This document shows positions 28,013 through 39,325 of a stretch of 64,000 nt of DNA, one piece after another. The stretch is from Salvelinus alpinus (lineage: Eukaryota; Chordata; Actinopteri; Salmoniformes; Salmonidae). Location of the stretch: contig NC_092091.1 in the NCBI RefSeq assembly GCF_045679555.1, positions 69,618,389-69,682,388 on the forward strand, given 5' to 3'. A model generated the notes under the pieces. It worked only from the letters and a program-made list of their open reading frames with translations, searched no databases and was not told where the DNA came from. Position numbers and translations under genes: made by a program. Each line of letters begins with the position of its first letter. Positions within the stretch are counted from its first letter, which is position 1.

Positions 28013-29080
28013 CGTCAGGGATTGTAGGTCAAGGATGGGACAATCTTCTTAATATTAACAACATTTGAAATATATATTTTGATAGACCAAAGTACCAGCT
28101 ATCACACCATGGAACAACCTAATTCTTAAATGTTTTCATAAAATGCAACTAACTGGATTCATGTCAACTCCTTCAGACACCGTAAAGGCATTTCATTTGT
28201 ACATGTATTGTCCGACAAGTGTTTTTAAAGGCCTTGACTGTTTAATTCTAACATTAGATTATTCAAATATGTGATACAAATCTCCAAATGTATTTTGGTT
28301 TTATTTTTTATATTTTAATAAATGCTCCAGGGCTCATTTCGTTAGCATTTTGGCATGTTTTTCTAGGTTCAGAACATAACACAACATGTATAAAGCAAAC
28401 ATTATCCCTTAGATCTAGAACAGTACATACTTCAATAGTTTAAGCATATGTTGCAGAACAGTGATGAAAGTTTTTCTTTCTGAATATAAAAAATAAAATG
28501 GATCTTAAGGGGGTTTAGCAATCAACCAGTTGACGAGCCACTGATTGAGTTGACAACAAATACTCAAAACACAAATATTTTTTACCTCTACAGATAAAAC
28601 ATGAATAAAAACATGACAATTCTATCAGGAAATGAATAATATTGAAAATATTTGCACAATTCCAAAAGAAAATCTTTCCCCTTATAAAATTCCCCTAAAA
28701 GGTATTTTTAAGCTCAAATACTGCAACAAAATCTAAAAAAAAATTTACTTTAAAAATAAAGTTTCCCTGCCGGACAAGGATTGTCCGGGCATTTAAGAAC
28801 TCTTGAGGCAATACATCACCATAGGTTACACATACTGTAACTAATATGTCAGCATATACTGTAACTACAATATCCTAATATAGTTTTATTTTACTCCTTG
28901 AAAAGTCATGTGATCCCTCAAACACTACTCTTACAGAAGTTATTTGCAGTTAAAAGGATATAAAAAAGGTAGAGTCCATTATTTATGTATCTGTGGTGTT
29001 GACGGAATAAATAAGCCTTTTTAGCACACATACACACACCAACAAGCTCTCACAGTCTCAGGTCAAAATTAGACGTTCAT
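28013..29080. other. AT-rich gene-free stretch
   Basis: Single-copy AT-rich DNA with short inverted motifs and no supported exon. GGACAAGGATTGTCCGGGC near 28,773 is a small imperfect palindrome. Confidence 0.4.
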
Positions 29081-29084
29081 CCAT

Positions 29085-30310
29085 GTTTTTCATGAAGTGT
29101 TTTTCGAAGTGTTTAAGGTTAGTCTGACATTTAGGCATTAACTCCGGAATCTTAAGGTTAGGCATTAAAACTTCTTAGGGCTAGTCCCCTTTTTTCTCAA
29201 TTTCTGCCTGAATTACGTGCCCAAAGTAAACTGCCTGTCGCTCAGGCCCTGAAGCCAGGATATGCATATAATTGGTACCATTGGAAAGAAAACACTTTGA
29301 AGTTTGTAGAAATGTTAAAATAATGTAGGAGAATATAACACAATAGATATGGTAGGAGAAAATCCAAAGGAAAACCAATCAGAATTATTTTTTGAGAGAC
29401 CATCCTCTTAGATAGGCAAGTAAAAGGTCATATTGAAAATTAGCTCCCTGGATGCAATTCCTATGGCTTCCACAGGGTGTCAGCAGTCTATGTTCAAGGT
29501 TTCAGGCTTGTAACTTCAAAAACGAATAAGAAATATACGTTTTAGTACAGGGACACAGTCTTAGAAATCTGCTAAAATCGGTTTCCTATTGAACATACTT
29601 CTTTCCTTAAGAAATATTATAGTTTGATTACATTTTAGGCTATCTGAGGAGTAAATAGAAACCTTTTTTGGGGTAGATTTTTGGATTCCTTTCTCTGCAT
29701 GTTGAATGAGTGGATTACTCAAATCAATGGCGCCAACTAAACTGACTTTTTGGGATATAAAGAAGGATTTTATCTAACAAAACGACACTACATGTTATAG
29801 CTGGGACCCTTTGGATGACAAATCAGAGGAAGATTTTCAAAAAGTAAATGAATACTTAATCGCTATTTGTAAATTTATGAAACCTGTACCGGGAGAAAAA
29901 TATGTTCATGTGAGGCGCTGTCCTCAAACAATCGCATGGCATGTTTTCACTGTAATAGCTACTGTAAATCGGACAGTGCCGTTAGATTAACAAGAATTGA
30001 AGCTTTCAGCCGATATAAGACACTTATATGTACCTACATTTTTAATATCCATAACTTTTATGATTATTAATTTGAATTGCGCGCCCTCCAGTTTCACCGG
30101 AAGTTGTCCCGCTAGCGGCCCTAAGTTAACTCTGAATGGTTAAGGTTAAGGGTTAAGGTTTGGGATAGACTTAAAAGAAAAATCTCGAAAACAACTTTCT
30201 ATCGCTGGATTCGAACATTTGTCCTTGTCACCAGAGGCAGATGTTGTACCTACTTGGAGGTAACAGCGCTCACTGTTGCCCCCTAGTGGCCGATTTCCAT
30301 GTCATCTCCC
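29085..30310. repeat. Dispersed repeat interrupted by a TTAA-flanked element
   Basis: GGTTAGGCATTAAA-type sequence at 29,115-29,168 and GGTTAAGGTTAAGGGTTAAGG at 30,138-30,158 look like the two halves of one GGTTA-rich repeat, split by the inserted element at 29,169-30,125. The downstream half contains CTGGATTCGAAC, the reverse of a tRNA B box, so a tRNA-derived component is possible. Confidence 0.45.
29169..30125. mobile_element. TTAA-flanked non-autonomous DNA element, 957 bp
   Basis: TTAA lies at 29,165-29,168 and again at 30,126-30,129. Inside, the left end AACTTCTTAGGGCTAG and the reverse complement of the right end, CTTAGGGCCGCTAGCGG, share the CTTAGGG...CTAG core as an imperfect inverted repeat. 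The body has no open frame of note. TTAA duplication and no transposase suggest a piggyBac-type miniature element; this is inference. Confidence 0.5.
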
Positions 30311-30366
30311 GACGTCCTCAGACATGGATGGATGTTGAATACTGACTTGTATCACGGGTGACCTGG

Positions 30367-30369
<3 letters not shown>

Positions 30370-30454
<85 letters not shown>
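30370..30454. repeat. (CA)n microsatellite
   Basis: About 42 CA units without interruption. Confidence 0.97.
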
Positions 30455-30455
<1 letters not shown>

Positions 30456-30951
30456 ACAGAGGTACTCACTGACAAGTAGCAGGTTGCGCTCTCTTCTTTT
30501 TACACAAACATACAGAAAGCAATAACATCTCCCCTGGACATTTAAATTGCTAATCACAGCATAGCTTTAACATCACACAGACAATAAATTATTTAGACGT
30601 ATGCCAGTATAATTATTGATTTTTTTTCTCTCAATCTGTCCAACATTGAAAATGTATCACGGTAATCCAGTGATGTTTAAACCAGATGAAATTGTAATTA
30701 CAGTGCTCATTATTTAAACCCAGATCAAGGACAGGGGGAACCTGAGGGAGAGAAGTGGGTACCCTGGGTGGCTGTAGTATGGGGGTGTGAGTGGTGTAGA
30801 AGGGTGTACCTTGGGTGGCCGTAGGATGGGTGTGTGAGGGGTGAGACGAGGGAGAAGGGGGTGAGGCAGGGCAGTGACCACACTCAGTGTAAATGGACCA
30901 AAGCCCCTACGAACCCCCAACCCCATAAACACAAGACACATACCTGTACAG

Positions 30952-31069
<118 letters not shown>

Positions 31070-32891
31070 GCAGTCTTTCTGAGGAACATAATGACACAGC
31101 TGGAGTTGAACAGAACTCAATGGCACAGTAACAACCATGTTTATGGTGCATTATTTGGCTACTTGCCAACCCATTGGAGTCTTTTTCTCTGCTCTTGTTG
31201 CATCAGAATGACACAAATCAAAAAATAAAAGGCAAGTTTGTCTACACTCTGACTCTGTGTTATGGCTGGCAGTTAGAGAAGGGGACATGAGGGAGGTTAT
31301 GTCCTTAAGTTTAAAGATGAAAGGCTCACGGAGAAGGGCGACAGAGAGACCTTAGTGTATGGAGAGGGTTTGTCTGAGACTGGACTCCTGGGTGAGTTTT
31401 TCTGGGTAGTGATGGTGTGGAGAGAGGAGGGTGAGTGGAATGGTTATTGTCTGGTTGAATGCGGAGCTTTGGACACACGGGCCAAAAGGAGGGCTGCCCG
31501 GGGTCTCAGCATGCCGAGCCTCCCAGCCAGCCAGCCCATCCCAGCGGCAGCGAGGCACAGGAAAACCACTGTAGCAAAAACAAGCCTCAAGATGTTGGAG
31601 AAGAAAGAAAAACTACTTTCTCCACAAAATCAACAAGGAGAATGTCAATGTTTGGTCTGAGGGAGAGAGAGACACGTTTAAATATACATTTATTCAGACC
31701 GGGCTGAGATCAAACAGCAACATTGATCGGCTCTTCCCTCAACCACCCCTCTTCTCCTTTCCTCCCTCCCTCCCTTCCTCTTTTTCCCTCTTCTCTGTGA
31801 GTATCGACTTTCTGCATGGGCCATCACCATGCCAATTCTGGCCCGCTGTCACCTGCCTCTCTTAGGGGCAGAGCCTGGAGTATTATGGGATAGAGTTCAT
31901 CTGACGGCCTTGTGTTGGGAGTGGAGGCTAAGAACACACACACAAACACCCACCCACACACGTATACAACCACCCACCCACACCTCTCTACGGGGCCCTC
32001 TTGTCTTATCAGCAGGGACAAATTGAGTTCCCTCGACCCAGTCCGAACACAAAACAAGTTTCTAATCAAGACAAGGACTGGCCAACGGATTCCTGCCAAA
32101 CCCCAAGCTACATTTCCCCAGTGTTCCTCATAGCCCCTCTCTGCATCGACCCAATGGGAAATCAGATTAACTCACTCCAGCCTATCAAGTGTAATTAGTC
32201 CATTCTCCGATATTGCTTAATTGCAAGGCCCAGCCTTTTTACAAAATGGGCCTGTCAGAACCCTTCCCGAGGTGATCAAATATTTACAAGGGTATTCAAA
32301 AGGTAGGACGCAGCTCTAAATTAAAAGTGGCATCCTGTCTCCAGGTAAGGAATAACAGACTGTTTGTGGAGTTAGAATGCTGATCGAGCCAGACAATCTG
32401 ATGATGATGGTCATGAACAGTCTTCTACTCTCCAGACGGGTCATATTTAATAAGCGGGAAATGGTTGAATATGATTGGATGAGCCACTTGTCATTTATTG
32501 TTTTCGACGAATCACCTCCAGACCACAACCAAACGCCACAGTCAAACGAGGTGGATCATGATGTTCAATAAGCGGGAGATAGTTGAATATAATTGGATAA
32601 GTCACTTGTCAATTATTTGTTCTGACCAATCAGAATCATACAATGCTTGGTCAACACTTGGACAACGCATCTCCAAAATAAGCCATAATGGACGATACTA
32701 CATAGGTGAGCATTTAATCATTCATCAATGAGTGAAGTGTGTCATTAGGACTTGAGGGGGGAGCGAGTTGTGCTGCAGTGCAGATTCTGAAGCAACATCT
32801 CGTTGAGTGGAGAGAGCTAGAATGGGCAGAGGAAGTAGATCGATAAGACCTGAGGCAGATACAGAGGGAGTGATGGGTACTCCATGCAGCA

Positions 32892-33038
<147 letters not shown>

Positions 33039-33330
33039 TGGTATATTACATTAGGAAGGCCAGCTGCTGATTCATGATGAAACACAGAGAAAATAATAAC
33101 AACAAAAAACCAAGAAAACAGTTTTTTGGAGGGTATAGCTGTGAATCCCTAAGTTTGTTCAACTTGGTCTGTGTATTTCAGATAGACACAGGTGGCTGTA
33201 TCTAACAGAGAGAAAGGCAGCCCCATCTACATCAGTAGTGACTGAGATGGAGTTAACCTGTGCTCTCCAGGTAGTTACAGTACACTAGTTCTATCATTTG
33301 TAAGCAGATCTCGGCTCTAAACAAGGGTCC

Positions 33331-33765
33331 AAATCAAATCACATTTTATTTTATTTGTCACATGCGCTGAATTACAAGGGGTGTAGACCTTACCGTGAAA
33401 TGCTTACTTACTTAAGCCCTTAACCAACAACGCAGTTCAAGAAATTGAGTTAAGAAAATATTTACTAAATAAACTAAAGTAAAAAAATGTTTTTTAAAAG
33501 GTAACACAATAACAATAACGAGGCTATATACAGGAGATACCGGTACTGAGTTAATGTGCGGGGGTACAGGTTAGTCGAGTAGTAGCAGTGTAAAAACAAA
33601 GGGGGGTTAATGTAAATAGTTCGGGTGGCCATTTGATTAATTGTTCAGCGGTCTTATGGCTTGGGGGTAGAAGCTGTTAAGGAACCTTTTGGACCTAGAC
33701 TTGGCGCTTCGGTACCGCTTGCCTTGCGATAGCAGAGAGAGCAGTCTATGACTTGGTTGACTGGC
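33331..33765. repeat. Dispersed repeat, family unresolved
   Basis: It begins with CAAATCACATTTTATTTTATTTGTCACATG and continues through GGGTGGCCATTTGATTAATTG and TTGGGGGTAGAAGCTGTTAAGG to CTATGACTTGG. Parts of the same sequence recur at 39,955-40,026, 44,692-44,727, 46,076-46,175 and 52,285-52,445, so it is a dispersed family. No open frame is preserved. Confidence 0.7.
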
Positions 33766-34110
33766 CAATACACTACAATTCTGCCTCACTACCAATTACA
33801 GATTTGACTCTTGTATTGAATCAATTTGTTCAATTGAAATGTAAGTCTATTAATCACCATCATCCCTGTGATGGCAGATGATTCATCTGGATACTGTAGA
33901 TCAGCGTTTCCCAAACAATTCATCAAGATCAGCGTTTCCCAAAGGATTCATCTGGATACTGTATGCCAAACTTGTCAGCAGTGACTGATATGGATGTATC
34001 TGAATATATCCCTATTCACATATAGGCTCAACATGTCAACCAACTAATTGATTGTGACAATATTTTCTGAATGAATTGCTTTGACATGAACACGTTTCAT
34101 AATAACAGAT
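33766..34110. other. Gene-free stretch
   Basis: It holds a small direct duplication: GATTCATCTGGATACTGTA occurs at about 33,880 and 33,945, and GATCAGCGTTTCCCAAA at about 33,899 and 33,928. Nothing else recognised. Confidence 0.4.
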
Positions 34111-34114
34111 GAAC

Positions 34115-34278
34115 TCTGTGTCAATAATAATAATATATGTTATTTAGCAGAGGCTTTTATCCAAAGCAACTTACAGTCATGCGTGCATACAATTTAAGTA
34201 TGGGTGGGCCCAGCGGGAATCAAACCCACAACCCTGGCGTTGCAAGCACCATGCTCTACCAACTGAGCCAGACGTGAC
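34115..34278 (-). mobile_element. tRNA-derived SINE, nearly complete
   Basis: On the - strand the head reads TGGCTCAGTTGGTAGAGCAT (A-box region) and GGGTTTGATTCCCGC (B box), as in a tRNA promoter. The tail is GTAAGTTGCTTTGGATAAAAG followed by CTCTGCTAAATAAC and an ATT repeat. The same family sits in psip1 intron 13. Confidence 0.85.
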
Positions 34279-37168
34279 CACTATATTTGGAGTGAACATG
34301 TCTGGTTTGATACAGACCAAGAAGGAGAATCTAGTGCAGAGAGAGTAGTAATCTAATTGGAGCTAAAGCTCCTCTTGTGGTCAGCCCAGATTAAGAACAT
34401 CCACTATATGTCCTCTCTGCTTCCCTCCAGTCCAGTTCAGTCCATCAGCCAGGACAGAGCCACCTCTGACCCATTTGCTCTGTGGTTGGTGGGGCTGGTG
34501 ATAGTCTAGATGTAGGTGACTGGTGGGTGGCCCAGTGGGACCCACTGTCCCTACGAGGGTGCCCTGCCACGGGTCACCTGGCGCCGCCTCTATTCCTCGT
34601 TATTTATCTCCGTCGGACAGTCCATTCCTCTTCCTGTCATCTCTCTCTCCTTCCTCATCCCCCATTCCCTCTCTTCCTCTCCGCTCCGCTGTGTCTGGCT
34701 CTCGTCCTCCACTCTCCTCTCCCTGGAACTACAGCCAAGTGCCAGCTCCCCGGGCCAATGCCTGCTGAGTCCACCCCTCCACGCCGCCCCATCCAGCCCC
34801 CCTCCGGTAGCCCCATTACACCCATCCCCTGCCCCGTAGGGTCATGTGACTACCTAATGATGGTGATGGCAGATCCAGAGCTGTGTGCTCTCGATGTATA
34901 AAGTTAAGTCCAGTAGTCTAGTGAGTTCCTCCGGCCCAGCCGGGGGTGGGGGGATGGGTTGCGGTCTCCTCTCCGTGGCCCAGCAGTGGAGGTAATTATT
35001 TCCCCGAGTTGGTTGGGTCTGGAACTTGTCTCCTTGCCCCCGCCAGCTCCCTCAGGAGTGTCCAGGACGCGGCCCCCTTTTATTTCTTTCATTAGGAAAG
35101 TAGCAGCTAACGGAGGCAAGAGGCAGGAGGCAGCCGGACAGAGTGAAGGCCCCTCTTTTGGCCGGTGATAAATTGGTTCGCCCTGCAGGCTGGAGGTAGG
35201 GGGAGGGGGAGGGAGGGGGGTAGAATGACACGCAGAGGACATGAAGGGGGGAAGAACACAAAGAAGAAGAAGAAGTCACAAACAACATTAAAGGAGGTGA
35301 GGAAATCGGCAGCAGATAAAAATATCTAGTTCAAAGAGAGAGCAAAGTGAAAGACAGGAGAAGTACACTTCCAGCTACAGTCTCTGTCCATTCTGGCCCC
35401 TTAAATAACAACCCTATTCTGGGGTTGTATTAGCAAGAGACCACTGGTCCGCACATCAAGGACAGTTCCCAAAGTGTGAACAAGTGGTAGGCATTAACAT
35501 GAATTGAAAGTCTGGTAATGACAGGAAAATAATTGGCATCATCTTCACTAGAGTTCCGGTTAAGGTGGAGGAATCCTCCAAAGCCATTTTCGGCGGTTTT
35601 GTACCTTGCAATTACTTTGCAGCGCTCACAGGCAGTTTAAAGTGACACAGCAGTGTAAAAAAAGTGGGGAAGAAACGAGGGAGCGAAAAAGTGTAATTAG
35701 CGAAAGGGTTTCATGTGAGCAGCTCTTTGATTTATAATTCAGTAGCGCAGCGCTCCTGCTAACCCAAGGCTAATGCTCTACTGAATTAGCTAGACCTGCG
35801 TGCGACTGGGAGAGGAGAGGGGCCAGCCAACCCAACATGGTGGGTAATTTGTGCTCTGTTTAAGGTGGGTTTAAAGAGTGCGAGAGACGTGAGGTCCATA
35901 CCTGGCCCTGTCTCTCTCAACCATCCACCTGGCGGGCATCAGGCATCAGATCACAGGAAGAGGGGGAACATAGTAGAGGAGGGTCAGGGAGGTCTGGAAG
36001 ATGGGAAGAAAGAAGGGTCTCGCTCTCTCTGATATCTAGCCAGATGAAAGGGATGAAGGGATAGGTTGGTAGAGACTGAGAGACCCCCCATCCCCCAAAC
36101 TACAGGAAGGAAGCGGACCTCATATGAGGACTTCATAGGAGGACTGTAGTGACAACACCGATAGTTATTGTAATCTACTGCACATGCAGTAGGCGCTTTA
36201 TGTGACCTTTCATCTGACACTCTGCGTCTGTGTCATAAGAAAAAGTCGGACCAAGACAAGACCAAAAATATGTAGTGTAGCTAATCCATTTAGAATAGTA
36301 GACATACAGAATCGTTTCTAATCAGATAGCTGCTTTGATGATGCTGCAGTGCTCTCTGATATAGTAGCCTGGTTTCTACTCGACACAGTTCGGCTTTTTC
36401 CTCCACAGTCAGTCTCCCCCTGGGTTCAATGATTCCCCCCTGATCATCTTCTTCTCTGACGCACTTATAAAGCTAATGTGCTGACTTTAGGTTTTCAACC
36501 CGCCGTGATCCCCCACAATCCCCTCTGTTCCCTCCGTTCCCCCATTCACATTCCCGAGCGAGGATCCGCTGCCGCGGCGCCGCCTTTGATCACATGCAGG
36601 CAGTCCCCGGTTAACGGTTTAAAACGTCTCAATTCCTTGACGATGTTGGGCCTCGGCGGTTCAGTTAAAGAGCGTTTCCCCATCACCGCGCCCCTGTCCA
36701 AATTCACAGCTCTTAAACGAGGAGGAACCCCTTTCTCCCAGTTTCCCATCACCAGCACTGCTTTCAAGTTTCAAGTTCCCCTCGATAGTGTGCCGTAGAT
36801 GTAAGCCCTAGATTTTGTCTCGCCCATCTTTGTCAAGCCCGTTTGCCAAATACTCAAAAGGGCCAATAAGCTAGGTCTTCATCGTTGCTCTCCAAGTAAT
36901 CCTCAGCTCTGACTCTCTCTCAGAAATCAATGCAAAGGTTGAGAGGAGGTTAACTTGCAATTATTCACTCATTGGGGTTGGAAAGTAGTAAAATTTAAGG
37001 GATCACCCTTTTTTGTTAGTATGGGCATTGGTCTACATGATGCAATTAATTGCCCACATCTTTCAACATTGTACATTTGGGAACAACATTGTGTCAATAT
37101 GTGAGCCGTTTCAAGAAGCTAGGTGTATGTCACATGTCACTACTTCACAGGAGAGACATTTGAACATA
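34279..37168. other. Gene-free stretch with candidate regulatory block at 36,480-36,930
   Basis: The part at 36,480-36,930 is single-copy, of moderate GC content, with motifs such as CCTTTGATCACATG and CGGTTAACGGTTTAAAACG. A 106-residue frame crosses it, but there is no codon-level sign of a protein domain and the opposite strand is also open, so I read it as non-coding. The part at 35,560-35,800 (GTGTAATTAGCG, GATTTATAATTCAG) is another candidate block. Confidence 0.42.
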
Positions 37169-37170
37169 TA

Positions 37171-38655
37171 CACTACTGGTAAAATGTTTTAGAACTCCTA
37201 CTCATTCAAGGGTTTTTCTTGATTTGACTATTTTCTACATTGTAGGATAATAGTGAAGACATCAACACTATGAAATAACACATACGGAATCATGTAGTAA
37301 CCAAAAAAGTGTTAAACAAATCAAAATATATTTTATATTTGTTTTTCTTCAAATAGCCACCCTTTTCCTTGATGACAGCTTTGCACACGCTTGGCATTCT
37401 CTCAACCAGCTTCACCTGGAATGCTTTTCCAACTGTCTTGAAGGAGTTCCCACATATGCTGAGCACTTGTTGGCTGCTTTTCCTTCACTATGTGGTCCGA
37501 CTCATCCCAAACCATCTCAATTTGGTTGAGGTTGGAGGATTGTGGAGGCCAGGTCATCTGATGCAGCACTCCATCACTCTCCTTCTTGGTAAAAAAAGCC
37601 CTTACACAGCCTGGAGATGTGTTGGGTCATTGTCCTGTTGAAAAACAAATGATAGTTCCACTAAGTCCAAACCAGATGGGGTGGCGTATCGCTGCAGAAT
37701 GCTGTGGTATCCATGCTGGTTAAGTGTGCCTTGAATTCTAAATAAATCACAGACAGTGTCACCAGCAAAGCACTTCCACACCATGAGACCTCCTCCTCCA
37801 TGCTTTACAGTGGGAAATGCACATGCGGAGATCATCCGTTCACCCACACCGCGTCTCACAAAGACGCGTAAGTTGGAACCAAAAATCTCAAATTTGGACT
37901 CCAGACCAAAGGACAAATTTCCACCGGTCTAATGTCCATTGCTCGTGTTTCTTGTCCCAAGCAAGTCTCTTCTTCTTATTGGTGATTCACACAATCTGCT
38001 CTGAACAGTTGATGTTGAGATGTGTCTGTTACTTGAACTCTGTGAAGCATTTATTTGGGCTGCAATTTCTGAGGCTGGTAACTCTAATGAACTTATCCTC
38101 TGCAGTAGCGGTCTTCCATTCCTGTGGCGGCCATCATAGCACTTGATGGTTTTTGCGACTACATTTGAAGAAACTTTCAAAGTTCTCAACATTTTCTGTA
38201 TTGACTGACCTTCGTGTCTTAATGTCGTTTCTCTTTGCTTATTTGAGCTGTTCTTGCCATAATATATACTTGGTCTTTTACCAAATAGGGCTATCTTCTG
38301 AATACCCCCCTACCTTGTCACAACACAACTGATTGGCTCAAACGCATTAAGGAAACAAATTACACAAATTAACTTTTAAGAAGGCACACCTGTTAATTGA
38401 AATGCATTCCAGGTGATTACCTCATGAAGTTGGTTGAGAGAATGCCAAGAGTGTGCAACGCTGTCATCAAGGCAAAGGGTGGCTATTTGAAGAATATATT
38501 TTGATTTGTTTAACACTTTTTTGGTTACTACATAATTCCATATGTGTTATTTCATAGTTTTAATGTCTTCACTATTATTCCACAATGTAGAAAATAGTCA
38601 AAATCAAGAAAAACCATTGAATGAGTAGGTGTTCTAAAACTTTTGACTGGTAGTG
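37171..38655 (-). mobile_element. Tc1-like transposon with long inverted repeats
   Basis: The left end CACTACTGGTAAAATGTTTT and the right end, ending AAAACTTTTGACTGGTAGTG, are inverted copies, and similarity continues inward for about 150-200 bp (shared GTAGTAACCAAAAAAGTGTT). TA lies just before the left end, while the right flank is TC, so the target duplication has decayed or the end is off by a base. Total length is about 1,485 bp. A broken transposase lies inside on the - strand. Confidence 0.88.
37495..38255 (-). pseudogene. Broken Tc1-like transposase
   Basis: On the - strand the N-terminus starts near 38,255 (MARTAQISKEKRH) but meets a stop at once. Later pieces are SSNVVAKTIKCYDGRHRNGR, a middle piece with [19 protein letters not shown] and the second-Asp motif QQDNDPTH, and near 37,550-37,500 QSSNLNQIEMVWDE with the catalytic Glu. 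These pieces lie in different frames with stops between them. The order and motifs are those of a Tc1 DD34E transposase; it is not functional. Confidence 0.85.
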
Positions 38656-38817
38656 TCCATAAAACCTTTTTTTATCAAAATTTGTTTTTTGGTAGAAATG
38701 CCTTCTGGAACATGTGAACTTTCATGTGCAAGCTGTACAAACAAAACGGAAACGACACAGGACGTCTTACTTATTTAAAGGGGTTCATCCATGTATATGG
38801 GTAAGAGTCTAGCTACA

Positions 38818-39310
38818 GGCCTCCCGGGTGGCGCAGTGGTCTAGAGCACTGCATCGCAGTGCTATGCTGCGCCACCAGAGTCTGGGTTCGCGCCCAGGCT
38901 CTGTCGCAGCCGGCCGCGACCGGGAGGTCCGTGGGGCGACGCACAATTGGCTTAGCGTCGTCCGGGTTAGGGAGGGTTTGGTCGGTAGGGATATCCTTGT
39001 CTCATCGCGCTCCAGCGACTCCTGTGGCGGGCCGGGCGCAGTGCGCGCTAACTGAGGGGGGCGGGTGCACGGTGTTTCCTCCGACACATTGGTGCGGCTG
39101 GCTTCCGGGTTGGAGGCGCGCTGTGTTAAGAAGCAGTGCGGCTTGGTTGGGTTGTGCTTCGGAGGACGCATGACTTTCGACCTTCGTCTCTCCCGAGCCC
39201 GTACGGGAGTTGTAGCGATGAGACAAGATAGTAATTACTAGCGATTGGATACCACGAAAATTGGGGAGAAAAGGGGATAAAATTAAAAAAAAAAAAAGAA
39301 AAAAAAAAAA
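38818..39310 (+). mobile_element. Long tRNA-derived SINE with poly(A) tail and 15-bp target duplication
   Basis: The head GGCCTCCCGGGTGGCGCAGTG holds the A box and CTGGGTTCGCGCCCAGG the B box of a tRNA-like promoter. The body runs about 450 bp and ends in an A-rich tract from 39,281 to 39,310. The 15-mer AAGAGTCTAGCTACA occurs immediately before (38,803-38,817) and immediately after (39,311-39,325), a perfect target-site duplication. The intact duplication argues for fairly recent insertion by target-primed reverse transcription. Open frames inside on both strands are GC-rich by-products. Confidence 0.93.
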
Positions 39311-39325
39311 AAGAGTCTAGCTACA

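Noticed and set aside
34482-35288. Overlapping frames of 70-139 residues in GC-rich DNA
   Set aside because: Pro/Ser/Leu-rich translations on both strands, typical of CT-rich non-coding DNA, with no recognisable domain.
38809-39226. Several 70-120-residue frames on both strands
   Set aside because: They lie entirely within the tRNA-derived SINE and are explained by its GC-rich body.
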